From: Candidatus Gastranaerophilales bacterium
Lineage (GTDB): Bacteria; Cyanobacteriota; Vampirovibrionia; Gastranaerophilales; JANQFW01
NCBI GenBank assembly: GCA_028280605.1
Contig: JANQLL010000206.1
Location: 1-34,203 of the forward strand
Direction: 5' to 3'
Length of the DNA: 34,203 bases
A program made the translations under genes and the position numbers. Below, in pieces: positions 17,055 to 25,581 of the stretch (its first letter is position 1; each line of letters starts with the position of its first letter). The notes under the pieces are model-generated. The model did not search any database. It had not been told where the DNA came from and worked only from the letters and a program-made list of their open reading frames with translations.

Positions 17055-18566
17055 TCAATGACGCTTATTAACGATAGGTTTTTTCTCTTTTTTATGATTT
17101 TTATTAGTATGCTTATTGGCTTTTTGCTCAGCACTTTTTGCGTGATGTGGCTTGGACGACAAAGCTGATTCATGTGTTTTAGTTTTTATATCTTGATTCG
17201 CATCTTTTTTTAAGTCTATAACTCTATATAAGTTCCAGCCACCAGCTAATTGATTTGATAAAAATACCTTTATTTGAAGCTTTTCATGACTTTTTAATTT
17301 TTTCATTGAATTAGGAGAGAATACAATAATTTCTTCTGTTGTTTCATCAGGTTTTAATAGGTTTTTAGAATCAATTATTTGCTTAGTTATACTACTAAAG
17401 TATTTACCATTTTTGAGGAAAATAACTTTTGTCTCTAGCTTATTAACCAATTTACTACTGTTATTAGTTATTTTAAAGCTTATACCAGGTACAGTTTTAT
17501 CACTTTGCGGTAATTCATTATATTTTATGCCAAGTATATTAACAACAAATAGTCGCTTTTTAACAATTTCAAACTGATATTTTTCTTTGTATTTTTTAGC
17601 ACTTTCATAAAAAAGCTTTGCTTTTTTGAATTGTTGCTTATTTATGGCTTCTTCAGCCTGAGCAATTAAAATATTTATATAAGCAGCAAGAAATCTTTCA
17701 TTCTCAGGCTCCATATAAATAGTCTTTTTGAGCTCTTCAGAAGCTTTTTTAAGGTCAAAAGTTTTATACAATTGAGAGAGTTCATAACGAATAGTTGCTG
17801 TTTCTCTGTAATTGAGAGCAAGTTGAAGTATTTTAATCGCATCCTCTGTTTGTTTATGCACGGTATAGCTGTTTGCTATATCTATATAAGTATCAACAAT
17901 TGTTTCTTCTGCATGCTCAACCAATTCTTTATCACATTGTTTATAGTATTCTATTGCTGTTTTATATTTTCTTATTGCTTTTGATTTTTGATTCAACTTA
18001 TGAGATAAATGATTACCCCAGTTATAATAAAAATCACCAATACGCTTTTTAAGAGTTTTTAAATTTGTCTTTTTCTTTAGTGGTTTTATAATTTCTTCTG
18101 CAAAAGCGTAATTACCTTCATCTATATACATTTGAGCCAATTCAAAATAAGCATCAAAATTAAAAATATAATTTAACTTCATTGCTCTATAGTATTCGAT
18201 TTTGGCTCTGTCTTTTTCGTCAATCTGTTTGTAAATTCTGGCTAGCTGCAAATGTCCCTCATATGAATCAGGAAATTTCCTTGTTATCTTGGTATAAATC
18301 TTTAAAGCCTTAGCGTTATTACCTTCTTCTATATATTTATTTCCGCTTTTTAACATATTGGAAAGCGATTCGGGTTCGCTATAAAAAGAAACTAATATTA
18401 CTACAATAACTGCAAGCATTGCCATTGTTAAAAGATGCAGCTCATATCTACTTAAAAAAGTTTCTATAAATAACTTAACTTTGTCAAACTTAGCTTTCTC
18501 TATATAAATTTGAAGCTTTTCTAGTATTTTTTTTACGTGTTCGTTATTTAAAATCTTATCTTTCAC
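17055..18566 (-). CDS. Membrane-anchored TPR protein with basic tail
   Basis: A 503-residue protein. It starts at GTG 18566 (AAGAGA about 11 bases upstream, a weak site). A charged amphipathic N-terminus (1-43) leads to one membrane helix at about 45-65 (LHLLTMAMLAVIVVILVSF). Tetratricopeptide-like helical pairs follow from about 75 to 330, for example AKALKIYTKITRKFPDSYEG, AKIEYYRAMKLN and AIKILQLALNYRET. Residues about 345-455 look like a beta-sandwich (GISFKITNNSSKLVNKLETK and further strands), similar in style to FxLYD-type extracellular domains. The last 45 residues are very rich in Lys and His and probably disordered. It is likely an envelope scaffold. No partner can be named, and the neighbouring genes are separately spaced. 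Confidence 0.85.
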   Translation of the reverse strand: MKDKILNNEHVKKILEKLQIYIEKAKFDKVKLFIETFLSRYELHLLTMAMLAVIVVILVSFYSEPESLSNMLKSGNKYIEEGNNAKALKIYTKITRKFPDSYEGHLQLARIYKQIDEKDRAKIEYYRAMKLNYIFNFDAYFELAQMYIDEGNYAFAEEIIKPLKKKTNLKTLKKRIGDFYYNWGNHLSHKLNQKSKAIRKYKTAIEYYKQCDKELVEHAEETIVDTYIDIANSYTVHKQTEDAIKILQLALNYRETATIRYELSQLYKTFDLKKASEELKKTIYMEPENERFLAAYINILIAQAEEAINKQQFKKAKLFYESAKKYKEKYQFEIVKKRLFVVNILGIKYNELPQSDKTVPGISFKITNNSSKLVNKLETKVIFLKNGKYFSSITKQIIDSKNLLKPDETTEEIIVFSPNSMKKLKSHEKLQIKVFLSNQLAGGWNLYRVIDLKKDANQDIKTKTHESALSSKPHHAKSAEQKANKHTNKNHKKEKKPIVNKRH

Positions 18567-18656
18567 AAGCGTATAATCTCTTTTAACTTAAATTGTAAAT
18601 TAGTATTAGTTTAAATCATTTTTTTCATTTTGAGATTATATATTCGGTTAGTTTTA

Positions 18657-19376
18657 TTAAAATTTATTAGAAACTTGATTTAACTTAACAGATTCAATAT
18701 TTTCCAATTTTTTTAATTTTTTATAAACCACTTGAACTGGATTTACCTCATGCATATCAAGCATTGCAGTTATTACTTCTATATTTTCATCTTCTAAAGA
18801 CTTTTTAGTATCTAATTTTAGGATGTGATAAAAGGTATTAAAAAGCCCTTCTTGTATTTTCTCAGTATTTTCTGCTTTGCAAGTTAGCCTAAGCTTAATA
18901 CGAGCTTCTTTTTTAGTTAATTTATATAAAAAACTTGTTTCTAGTTTGCGAATTAAAACTAAAACCAAAAAGGCCATGAGCGTAGAGATAGTTGCAACCT
19001 TATACGATCCGGTTCCAACTGCCATACCTACACTTGCAGTTATCCATAATGATGCGGCTGTGGTTAAGCCATAAATAGATATACCGTGATGTAATACAAC
19101 ACCACCACCAATAAAACCAATGCCGGTAAGAATTTGAGCAGCGACCCTGGCAGGATCATTTAATCTTGTGCTGCCATCAAAGTCCATGATGTTTGAAAAA
19201 CCATAAATAGATATTATCGTAAATATTGTAGAACCCAGAGAAAGCAATATATGGGTTCTCAATCCAGCTGATTTATTTGTTAACTCTCTCTCAATACCTA
19301 TAATAAAACCTAATAGTAAAGAAACTACAAGCCTTAATAAAATTTCTAACTCAGAACCCGTTATAACAATATCCAT
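18657..19376 (-). CDS. MgtC/SapB family membrane protein
   Basis: The protein has 239 residues from ATG 19376. The N-terminal 140 residues hold about five membrane segments with family landmarks: LVVSLLLGFIIGIERE, KSAGLRTHILLSLGSTIFTI, ARVAAQILTGIGFIGGGVV and GLTTAASLWITASVGMAVG. A soluble C-terminal part (about 150-239) looks like the ACT-like regulatory domain found in full-length members. MgtC relatives modulate magnesium stress, acid resistance or F1Fo ATPase activity in some pathogens, but the general biochemical role is unsettled, so I give no gene symbol. It lies downstream of the ABC permease genes with a 153-base gap, and nothing in the context links it to magnesium transport. Confidence 0.9.
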   Translation of the reverse strand: MDIVITGSELEILLRLVVSLLLGFIIGIERELTNKSAGLRTHILLSLGSTIFTIISIYGFSNIMDFDGSTRLNDPARVAAQILTGIGFIGGGVVLHHGISIYGLTTAASLWITASVGMAVGTGSYKVATISTLMAFLVLVLIRKLETSFLYKLTKKEARIKLRLTCKAENTEKIQEGLFNTFYHILKLDTKKSLEDENIEVITAMLDMHEVNPVQVVYKKLKKLENIESVKLNQVSNKF

Positions 19377-19529
19377 TTGTAATGTTTAACCCCAAACAAA
19401 CTCATTCCTAAATTTCTATTCTCAAAATATAACCTAGTTTAGATTTAAAACCAGTATAAATATAAGAATACCAAATTAATTATTAAATCTCAAACTGAAT
19501 CTGCAAAAAATAAACATAATATATGAGAA

Positions 19530-20624
19530 TTAATTTAATTTACTCTTAGGATCAAGAATATCTCTCACCGCATCACCTATAAGATTGAATGAAAGCACGG
19601 CTATAAAGATCAATCCGCCCGGTATTAAAAGCCATGGCCTATTTATTACATTTATGTACTCTTGAGCCTCTTTTAGCATATTACCCCAGCTTGCATCAGG
19701 CTGTTGAATACCTAAGCCTAAAAAGCTTAAGCCGGACTCTGCAAGTATATAACCAGGCACACTTAATGTAATAGCAACTATTACATAACTTGCTGTTTGC
19801 GGCAATATGTGTTTGGCTATTATTCTTAAAGGATGAGCGCCAATTGCTTTGGCTGCATCAACGTATTCTTGTTTTTTAATAGATAAAACCATACCTCTAA
19901 CGACCCTACTAAAACCGGCCCAGCCTATAAAAGCAAGTATAACAGTTATAAGCGTAAATCGTTGTGAACTGGTCATATTTGCCGGCAATATCGCAGCAAG
20001 ACTTATAAGTAGGTAAAAGCTAGGTATGCTCATTATAGCCTCGGTTAGACGCATCATTGCATTATCAACCTTGCCTCCTGCATAACCGGAGATTCCCCCA
20101 TAAAGCAGCCCTATTGGAAAAGAAATAAACAAAGCAATAAAACCAATTGTGAGCGATATCTGACCGCCATAAAGAAGCCTTGAGAAGTTATCGCGTCCAT
20201 TTATATCAGTTCCTAACAAAAACAGTCTACCGTTCTTAGAGTCCACTGAAAATAAATGAATATCACATGGTATAAATCCAAATAGTTTATAATCATCACC
20301 TTTTGAAAAGAATTTAAGATAGTAACGCTGAGACCTGTCGAGTTTAAAATCCATTTTAAATGTGTTAGGATTAAAAGTCCGCTTGTAATTATATGTATAT
20401 GGCCAAGACAGCTTGCCTTCCGGCGTTATTGTAAAAACTTTAGAAGGCGGAGCATAAGACAAATGCCTATCAGAAAATTCTTTTGAATAGGGCGCAATAA
20501 ACCCGGCAAAAGCTATTGATAAATACAATATTGACAGAATAGTCAACGCCGTAAATGTATATTTATCCTTTAATAATCTTTGAACTATTGATCTTAAGCT
20601 TCTATCATTAATTCTTTTTTTCAT
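19530..20624 (-). CDS. ABC transporter permease, oligopeptide/dipeptide type (OppC/DppC-like)
   Basis: Second permease of a peptide/nickel-family importer, with 364 residues from ATG 20624 and CAGGAA upstream. TM1 is at about 25-45. A large extracytoplasmic insertion (about 46-150), which includes DYKLFGFIPCDIHLFSVDS and LFLLGTDINGRDNFSRLLYGG, precedes the five-helix binding-protein-dependent transport core. That insertion is found in a longer subgroup of OppC proteins. The cytoplasmic EAA coupling loop is EYVDAAKAIGAHPLRIIAKH (253-272), where the ATPase docks. It lies 26 bases after the first permease gene and belongs to the binding protein-OppB-OppC unit. No ATPase gene follows; the next gene is MgtC-like. 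Confidence 0.93.
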   Translation of the reverse strand: MKKRINDRSLRSIVQRLLKDKYTFTALTILSILYLSIAFAGFIAPYSKEFSDRHLSYAPPSKVFTITPEGKLSWPYTYNYKRTFNPNTFKMDFKLDRSQRYYLKFFSKGDDYKLFGFIPCDIHLFSVDSKNGRLFLLGTDINGRDNFSRLLYGGQISLTIGFIALFISFPIGLLYGGISGYAGGKVDNAMMRLTEAIMSIPSFYLLISLAAILPANMTSSQRFTLITVILAFIGWAGFSRVVRGMVLSIKKQEYVDAAKAIGAHPLRIIAKHILPQTASYVIVAITLSVPGYILAESGLSFLGLGIQQPDASWGNMLKEAQEYINVINRPWLLIPGGLIFIAVLSFNLIGDAVRDILDPKSKLN

Positions 20625-20650
20625 TTTTTATTCCTGTTTTTATTACTCAT

Positions 20651-21619
20651 TTAATTTAGTGAAATTCTTGGATCTACAAGTTTTAATAATATATCAGCAA
20701 GTAAATTACCTAATATAAGCATTATCGCCCCTATCATCAACGAAGCCATTACAAGGTTAATATCAAGCTTCATTACTGCTTCTAATATCAGCCTGCCAAG
20801 TCCGGGATACTGAAATACAAATTCCGTAAGCGCAGCCCCACTTAATAACGCCGCGAACTCAAATCCCAACATCGTGACCATAGGGTTAATTGCGTTTCTC
20901 ACAGCGTGTTTGTATATTACCTTGTTTTCAGGAAGCCCCTTTGCCCTGGCCATTTTAACATAATCAGCCTCGAGCACATCCAAAAGATTTCCTCTAACTT
21001 GTCTTTGTAGCCCAGCCAAACCTGCAGTTGATAAAACCAAAACAGGTAAAAACAAATGATGAGCAACATCTAGTATTTTTTGAAATATATTCATTTTATC
21101 AAAGTTAACGCTTGTTAAGCCTCCAATGGGGAACCAGCCGCTTTTAACCGCAAATATCAACAATAGCAATGCAAAAAAGAAGCTTGGTATTGCCATTCCA
21201 ATAGAAGACAAAACAGTTAATATTCTGTCAATTGCCGAGCGCCACCTAAGAGCAGCAAAAATACCAATAGGCAATGCAATCAACCACGTTAGCAATATAG
21301 AAGAAGTTGTTAATAACAATGTATTTGGGATTCGTTCCATTAGTCTTGTTATAACTTTTTCCCCTGAGGTTGATATGCCTAAATCACCTTGCAGAGCACT
21401 TGTCAGCCACTTAAAATACTGCATATAAACAGGCAAGTTAAGCCCTAGTCGTTCTTTTTCCGCTTCTAATGTTTGTGGAGAAATTGCAGGATTAAGCTTT
21501 AGCTCAGCCAGAGGATCAACAGGGCTAAGTTTAATTATTGCAAAACTCATTATAGATACAATAATAAGCAGCGGAATCGCTTGAAGTATTCTTTTTAAAA
21601 TATATACAGGTATAGACAT
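20651..21619 (-). CDS. ABC transporter permease, oligopeptide/dipeptide type (OppB/DppB-like)
   Basis: First permease of the importer, with 322 residues from ATG 21619. It shows the standard OppB layout: N-terminal helix (about 9-30, ILQAIPLLIIVSIMSFAIIK), an extracytoplasmic loop with LSPVDPLAELKLNP and LGLNLPVYMQYFKW, then five membrane helices. The EAA coupling loop is ADYVKMARAKGLPENKVIYK (218-237), followed by HAVRNAINP. The C-terminal TEFVFQYPGLGRL and LVDPRI are family signatures. The AAGGA that serves this gene overlaps the stop region of the binding-protein gene, only 6 bases away, so translation is coupled. Substrate could be peptides, nickel or another solute; sequence alone does not decide. 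Confidence 0.94.
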   Translation of the reverse strand: MSIPVYILKRILQAIPLLIIVSIMSFAIIKLSPVDPLAELKLNPAISPQTLEAEKERLGLNLPVYMQYFKWLTSALQGDLGISTSGEKVITRLMERIPNTLLLTTSSILLTWLIALPIGIFAALRWRSAIDRILTVLSSIGMAIPSFFFALLLLIFAVKSGWFPIGGLTSVNFDKMNIFQKILDVAHHLFLPVLVLSTAGLAGLQRQVRGNLLDVLEADYVKMARAKGLPENKVIYKHAVRNAINPMVTMLGFEFAALLSGAALTEFVFQYPGLGRLILEAVMKLDINLVMASLMIGAIMLILGNLLADILLKLVDPRISLN

Positions 21620-21625
21620 AAATAA

Positions 21626-23500
21626 TTATTCCTTTAAATAAATTTCTTCCAGGTTATGCATCATGCCACCAAGCTTTGTTGGGTTAATATTACCAAACTT
21701 TTTTCTTATTGCAAATATTCTTAAGGAAGAATATAAGTAAACCATAGGAGCTTGATTATAAACTATTTCTTGATATCTATCATAAATTTCGCGTCTTTTG
21801 TCAATATCCAAAGTTTTTGCTCCCAAATTAAACAGATAATCAAGTTCTTTTTCCCATTCTCGAATATCTGCTATGTTTTTCAGGTCTTTTTCTTTTCTTT
21901 GATCAAACAAATGTAATGCTCCAGTGCTTGTCCAAACATTTTTGCCACCGTGCGGCTCCAAAGAACTACCTGTTAATGCAATTATAATAGTATCCCAATC
22001 AAGAGAATTATTTAGTTTGCCTACTAAAACATTAAACTCAATAGGTTTAAAGTTGACCTGCATACCTAATTCTTCTAAATCTTGCTTTAACATTACCCCG
22101 ACAGCTTCTCTTTCGGTATTGCCAGCATTGGTATAAAGGTTAAACTCTACTTTATTATTGTCTTTATCTAACAATTTGCCAGATTTATTCCATTTAAAGC
22201 CTGATTTAGCTAACAATTCTTTTGCTTTATCTATATTTTTAGGGTGTCCTTTTTTTAATTTATGATTTAAATACATAGAGGAATAACTCTCAGCGGTAAA
22301 TAAAGGTGCACCAACGCCGTGCAATACATTAGAAACCATGTTTTCTCTATCTATTGCATAGTCTACAGCTTTTCTGAAGTTTATATCATTAAACCATTTT
22401 TGCTTTACAGGATTTACATAATATTTACCGTTTTCATCTTTTTTTCTATTCATATTAAATGTTGCAAACGCTGTTCCTGTGTTAGGACCAAGGTTGTACA
22501 TTTTATAATCAGAATTTTTCTCAAGCTCTTTAAATCTTGCCACATTACTGCCTCTAACGCCGAGGATGTCAATATCACCAGCTTCAAACTTTAAAACCTG
22601 ATTGTTTAAGTCTCCAACAATATACATTATGTAATTATCAAGATATGGCAGTTTTTGGTCTTTTTTATCAACAACGTAATAATCAGGATTCTTAACAAAC
22701 TCTACCCTTTGTGCTGGAATATACCATTTAAGCTTAAATTTTCCGCTTGTCACAAAGTTTTTAGGCGGTGTACTTACACCCCAAAAAGAAGCAAATTCTT
22801 TTTTACCCTTTTTTACAACAGGTTCCAATATATGCTTAGGCGCTATACTTTGTCCTAAGATTCTTAAAAATGGAGCAAAGGGCTCTGGTGTAATAAACCT
22901 AACAGTATAATCATCAATAAACTCAACCTTAGGAGGTTTTCCGTTAACCATAATACTATCTAACATGCTTGTATTGCCATAGCCTGCGATTATAATATCA
23001 TTCCAGGTAAATACAACATCTTTTGCAGTTATTGGCTTACCATCAGACCATTTTATACCTTTTCTTAAAGTGATAATATATTCTTTGTTAGAGGGAAGTA
23101 CTTTTATGGATTTTGCCAGCTGAGGCACTACTTCTCCAGTATAAGGATCTGTAGCCACAAGCCCGTCAAACATTAATTCGCCCATCGTTGATGATGTAGC
23201 ATCTTTTGCATTCCAAGGGTTAAAAGTTTTTGGACCTTCACCTATTGTTGAGGTGTATAGGGTTCCGCCAAATTTGCCGATTTTCCCTCTGGCCTGTATA
23301 TAGTCTACACCATTTATTTCAATGTTTTTAAAAGGTCGTACACTTTTAGCTGACGCTATCTCAAAACTGTTATTTTCATTATTTTTTTCAGTTGTTATAT
23401 TACTTTCAGGTATATCCGCTACAAGACAAGCCTTTAATGAAAAAGCTGCAAGCAAGCTTATTAAGCCTATTTTTAAAAAGCTTTTATATTTCCCCTTCAT
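21626..23500 (-). CDS. ABC transporter solute-binding lipoprotein (SBP family 5, OppA/DppA-like)
   Basis: Extracytoplasmic substrate-binding component of the importer. ATG 23500 is preferred (GGGAAGGG about 11 bases upstream) over an in-frame TTG at 23521, giving 624 residues. The N-terminus MKGKYKSFLKIGLISLLAAF leads to a lipobox SLKAC, so Cys25 should be lipidated after cleavage. The body fits family 5 binding proteins: ATSSTMGELMFDGLVATDPYTGEV, YIITLRKGIKWSDGKPITAKDV (a strong family signature), ADFAYAIDRE-type segment NFRKAVDYAIDRENMVSNV, and KAKELLAKSGFKW. It is long for the family, with an extra stretch of 45 polar residues after the lipobox. First gene of the unit with the two permeases. 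Confidence 0.94.
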   Translation of the reverse strand: MKGKYKSFLKIGLISLLAAFSLKACLVADIPESNITTEKNNENNSFEIASAKSVRPFKNIEINGVDYIQARGKIGKFGGTLYTSTIGEGPKTFNPWNAKDATSSTMGELMFDGLVATDPYTGEVVPQLAKSIKVLPSNKEYIITLRKGIKWSDGKPITAKDVVFTWNDIIIAGYGNTSMLDSIMVNGKPPKVEFIDDYTVRFITPEPFAPFLRILGQSIAPKHILEPVVKKGKKEFASFWGVSTPPKNFVTSGKFKLKWYIPAQRVEFVKNPDYYVVDKKDQKLPYLDNYIMYIVGDLNNQVLKFEAGDIDILGVRGSNVARFKELEKNSDYKMYNLGPNTGTAFATFNMNRKKDENGKYYVNPVKQKWFNDINFRKAVDYAIDRENMVSNVLHGVGAPLFTAESYSSMYLNHKLKKGHPKNIDKAKELLAKSGFKWNKSGKLLDKDNNKVEFNLYTNAGNTEREAVGVMLKQDLEELGMQVNFKPIEFNVLVGKLNNSLDWDTIIIALTGSSLEPHGGKNVWTSTGALHLFDQRKEKDLKNIADIREWEKELDYLFNLGAKTLDIDKRREIYDRYQEIVYNQAPMVYLYSSLRIFAIRKKFGNINPTKLGGMMHNLEEIYLKE

Positions 23501-23833
23501 TTGTTTTTTATCCCTTCCCAAGTTATTTTTTCATAAAATTTGTATATATTATATTACCCTCTATACAATTATTATATATTAGCCACATAATTTTCAAGTT
23601 TGTTCAAAAGAAAATCTTATAATATTATAATCAAATATACCATCAATAGTAGAATTATGCTTGCACTGAATTATTTTATTTCTATTTATTATTTTAAAAT
23701 TAAAAATAAATTATTTGAGTAAATTATAAAAATAAATTTTTGTAAATATTGCATTTTAAAATTATCACTAATAGTACCTCTTTTGATTTTCTACAATTGG
23801 TATTATAAATTTAAATTGAAGGAAACAAGTATA
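23501..23833. other. Divergent intergenic region upstream of the binding-protein gene and the 342-aa gene
   Basis: About 330 bases of very AT-rich DNA between divergent genes. It should contain both promoters, but I find no pair of -35/-10 boxes with correct spacing that stands out from the background, and no hairpin, RNA gene or additional ORF. Confidence 0.45.
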
Positions 23834-24862
23834 ATGTCTTTAATACAGCCTCCCTCCATTAAGTTTTTCGACAAAACTTTTAAGCCTATTCCAAAAGAAG
23901 TCAATTCTTTAGAAATTATTAATCAAAATAATATAGCAGAAGAAGCTAATAAAATTTATGGTGAATGGAATGAACGCTCCAAACAGGATGGTGAGCCATT
24001 TGAAAACCTTATTTCTGGCAAATATGACAAAGATTTGAAAAAGCTGGGAGAACGCTTTTCTTACAATAATGAACTAAGAAAAGCATACATTGATAAGGTT
24101 CGTACAGAAATAGACAACGAGCTTACAACAAAAAACATTGGTGCAGATAAACGAAATGCACTAAATTGTGCAAAAAGTATACTTAGTAAACCTAGTATAC
24201 CAGACTACCCAATTCCATCCAATGTCAACTTTAAAGGAAAATATGTTGATATAGCAAAAGATAATGCATCAAGTGGGAATGATTTATCAAGATTAAAAAC
24301 AGAAGATGAGCAAGATAACTTTCTCATAAGGTTAATAGATAGTGAATGGTCTTCTGAAACTGATTTTGATAATAATGTTGTAAATGCTCTGAAAGAAAGC
24401 GAAATTAAAAGAAAAAGAACTCTAAATCTTATAAAAAATAAAACCAACTCTAATGTGGATTCAAAGTTAGAGGTTCAAGACTCCGATTTAAAAGATTTAT
24501 ATAAAATTACAAAAAAGCATAAATCATTAAATAATAATAATAATATAAAAATTATTAATGACAAAATTGCTTGCTGTTCTAAAAGCCTTAGGACATTCCA
24601 AATTTTACTTTGTGCAGCCACCATTACTGCTCTAGATAAAGATACTTCTGGTATACCTTTGCCTTATATGGTTGCCTTTCTAGCTGGTGGAGCTATAGGC
24701 GGGGCTTTAGATTATTATAGAGACATGACTAAAGCAAATCAGAAAGGCTTACAGGAAGATTTAAATGAATTAAAAGCTCATTTATTAAATATAAAACTAA
24801 AAAAATTGATGATAAAAGGTAAAGTATCAGTAAGAGAGATATCTGATATTATTTACAGCTGA
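23834..24862 (+). CDS. Hypothetical protein with C-terminal membrane hairpin (342 aa)
   Basis: Not recognised. I prefer ATG 23834 because AAGGAAAC lies 9-10 bases upstream; an in-frame ATG at 23783 has no site. The bulk is polar, helical and charged (MSLIQPPSIKFFDKTFKPIP at the N-terminus, then segments such as SGKYDKDLKKLGERFSYNNE). Near residue 130 it contains NVNFKGKY, reminiscent of the VSFKS motif in the three small proteins downstream. A hydrophobic Gly/Ala-rich stretch near residues 254-292 (ILLCAATITAL, then MVAFLAGGAIGGALDYY) may form one or two membrane segments, followed by a basic helix (LLNIKLKKLMIKGK). Only 22 bases separate it from the first small protein gene, so it is probably co-transcribed with that family. 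Confidence 0.75.
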   Translation: MSLIQPPSIKFFDKTFKPIPKEVNSLEIINQNNIAEEANKIYGEWNERSKQDGEPFENLISGKYDKDLKKLGERFSYNNELRKAYIDKVRTEIDNELTTKNIGADKRNALNCAKSILSKPSIPDYPIPSNVNFKGKYVDIAKDNASSGNDLSRLKTEDEQDNFLIRLIDSEWSSETDFDNNVVNALKESEIKRKRTLNLIKNKTNSNVDSKLEVQDSDLKDLYKITKKHKSLNNNNNIKIINDKIACCSKSLRTFQILLCAATITALDKDTSGIPLPYMVAFLAGGAIGGALDYYRDMTKANQKGLQEDLNELKAHLLNIKLKKLMIKGKVSVREISDIIYS

Positions 24863-24884
24863 TAAGTAATAAAAAGGGTATAAA

Positions 24885-25130
24885 ATGCAAATAAATAAAC
24901 ACGTCATTTTAAACTTAAATAAACCTAACCATTCAGGAAAAAAGGTAGAAGTTCCGTTTAAATCTTGCATTATGGCTGGCGCAGTACCAATAATTAATGA
25001 AGAGTACGAAAAGCAGAAAAAACAGGGCTTGATAACTTTTAGGGGTGAAATGATTAAAGGAATATTTGCAACTATAGCTGTCTTGCTTGCAACTGTCGAA
25101 GCTTATTTTTTAATATTCAGAAAAAAATAA
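24885..25130 (+). CDS. Small single-pass membrane protein, tandem paralogue 1 (81 aa)
   Basis: First of three paralogues, of unknown function. It starts at ATG 24885 with AAGGG about 6 bases upstream. The N-terminus MQINKHVILNLNKP leads to VEVPFKS (the shared F-K-S motif), then a short hydrophobic patch (CIMAGAVPII) and a charged linker EEYEKQKKQGLITFRGE. One membrane helix follows at about 57-77 (KGIFATIAVLLATVEAYFLIF) with a basic end RKK. The linker and helix closely match copy 3 (YEQQRKQGL and VLLAAIETYFLVFRRK), while the N-terminus is the most divergent of the three. The basic C-terminus suggests an inside C-terminus by the positive-inside rule. It has no signal-peptide cleavage site that I can defend. 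Confidence 0.78.
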   Translation: MQINKHVILNLNKPNHSGKKVEVPFKSCIMAGAVPIINEEYEKQKKQGLITFRGEMIKGIFATIAVLLATVEAYFLIFRKK

Positions 25131-25142
25131 AAAACTACAGAA

Positions 25143-25178
25143 AAGGAGAAGAGCCTATTACTCAAGTTTCTTCTCCTT
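25143..25178 (+). other. Stem-loop after small gene 1 (repeat copy A)
   Basis: A 9-bp perfect stem AAGGAGAAG (25143-25151) / CTTCTCCTT (25170-25178) with an 18-base loop, AGCCTATTACTCAAGTTT. It matches the element after gene 2 in stem and loop length and in most loop bases. There is no T-run downstream on the plus strand, so a simple terminator role is uncertain. Confidence 0.7.
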
Positions 25179-25233
25179 CTCGAATAAAAAAAAAAGTAAG
25201 ACTGATTTATTACAATGGAAAAAAGGACATAAA

Positions 25234-25467
25234 ATGCAAGTAAATAAGACTATAATCTCCCAAAATTTGAAAAAGCCAAAAGCAAAAGTATCCTTTAAAT
25301 CTGCTAACTTTATAATATCTAGTGGAGTTATTCCTGGAGTTGCAGCAGCGGCAGCCAGTGCAAAAAAAGAAGAAAGCTTCAAAAATGAAATGATTAAAGG
25401 AATAACCGCAACTTTAAGCATATTGTTTACAAGTGTAGTTGCCTGGTATGTAATACTCAAAAAATAG
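25234..25467 (+). CDS. Small single-pass membrane protein, tandem paralogue 2 (77 aa)
   Basis: Second paralogue, starting at ATG 25234 with AAGGA 7 bases upstream. The N-terminus MQVNKTIISQNLKKPKAKV continues into SFKSA and is almost the same as in copy 3, also in DNA. An Ala/Gly/Val-rich hydrophobic stretch (about 25-43, NFIISSGVIPGVAAAAASA) comes next, then KKEESFKNEMIKG, similar to the EMIKG of copy 1. The last 20 residues form a membrane helix (ATLSILFTSVVAWYVILKK). It lacks the YEQQRKQGL linker of copies 1 and 3, so the array looks mosaic. Function is unknown. Small hydrophobic proteins of this kind can be envelope, toxin-like or secreted peptides, but nothing seen here decides between them. 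Confidence 0.78.
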   Translation: MQVNKTIISQNLKKPKAKVSFKSANFIISSGVIPGVAAAAASAKKEESFKNEMIKGITATLSILFTSVVAWYVILKK

Positions 25468-25489
25468 TTAAAGATAAATAACTTAAATA

Positions 25490-25525
25490 AAGAAGAAGGT
25501 TCTATTAATCAAGTTTCTTCTTCTT
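25490..25525 (+). other. Stem-loop after small gene 2 (repeat copy B)
   Basis: A 9-bp perfect stem AAGAAGAAG (25490-25498) / CTTCTTCTT (25517-25525) with an 18-base loop, GTTCTATTAATCAAGTTT. Relative to copy A, one stem pair has changed from G-C to A-T on both sides, which keeps the pairing. The loop shares CTATTA-TCAAGTTT with copy A. Confidence 0.7.
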
Positions 25526-25581
25526 ATTATATAAAAAAATAAGGCTGACTTATTATTGTAGTAGCAAAAAGGATATGTAAG

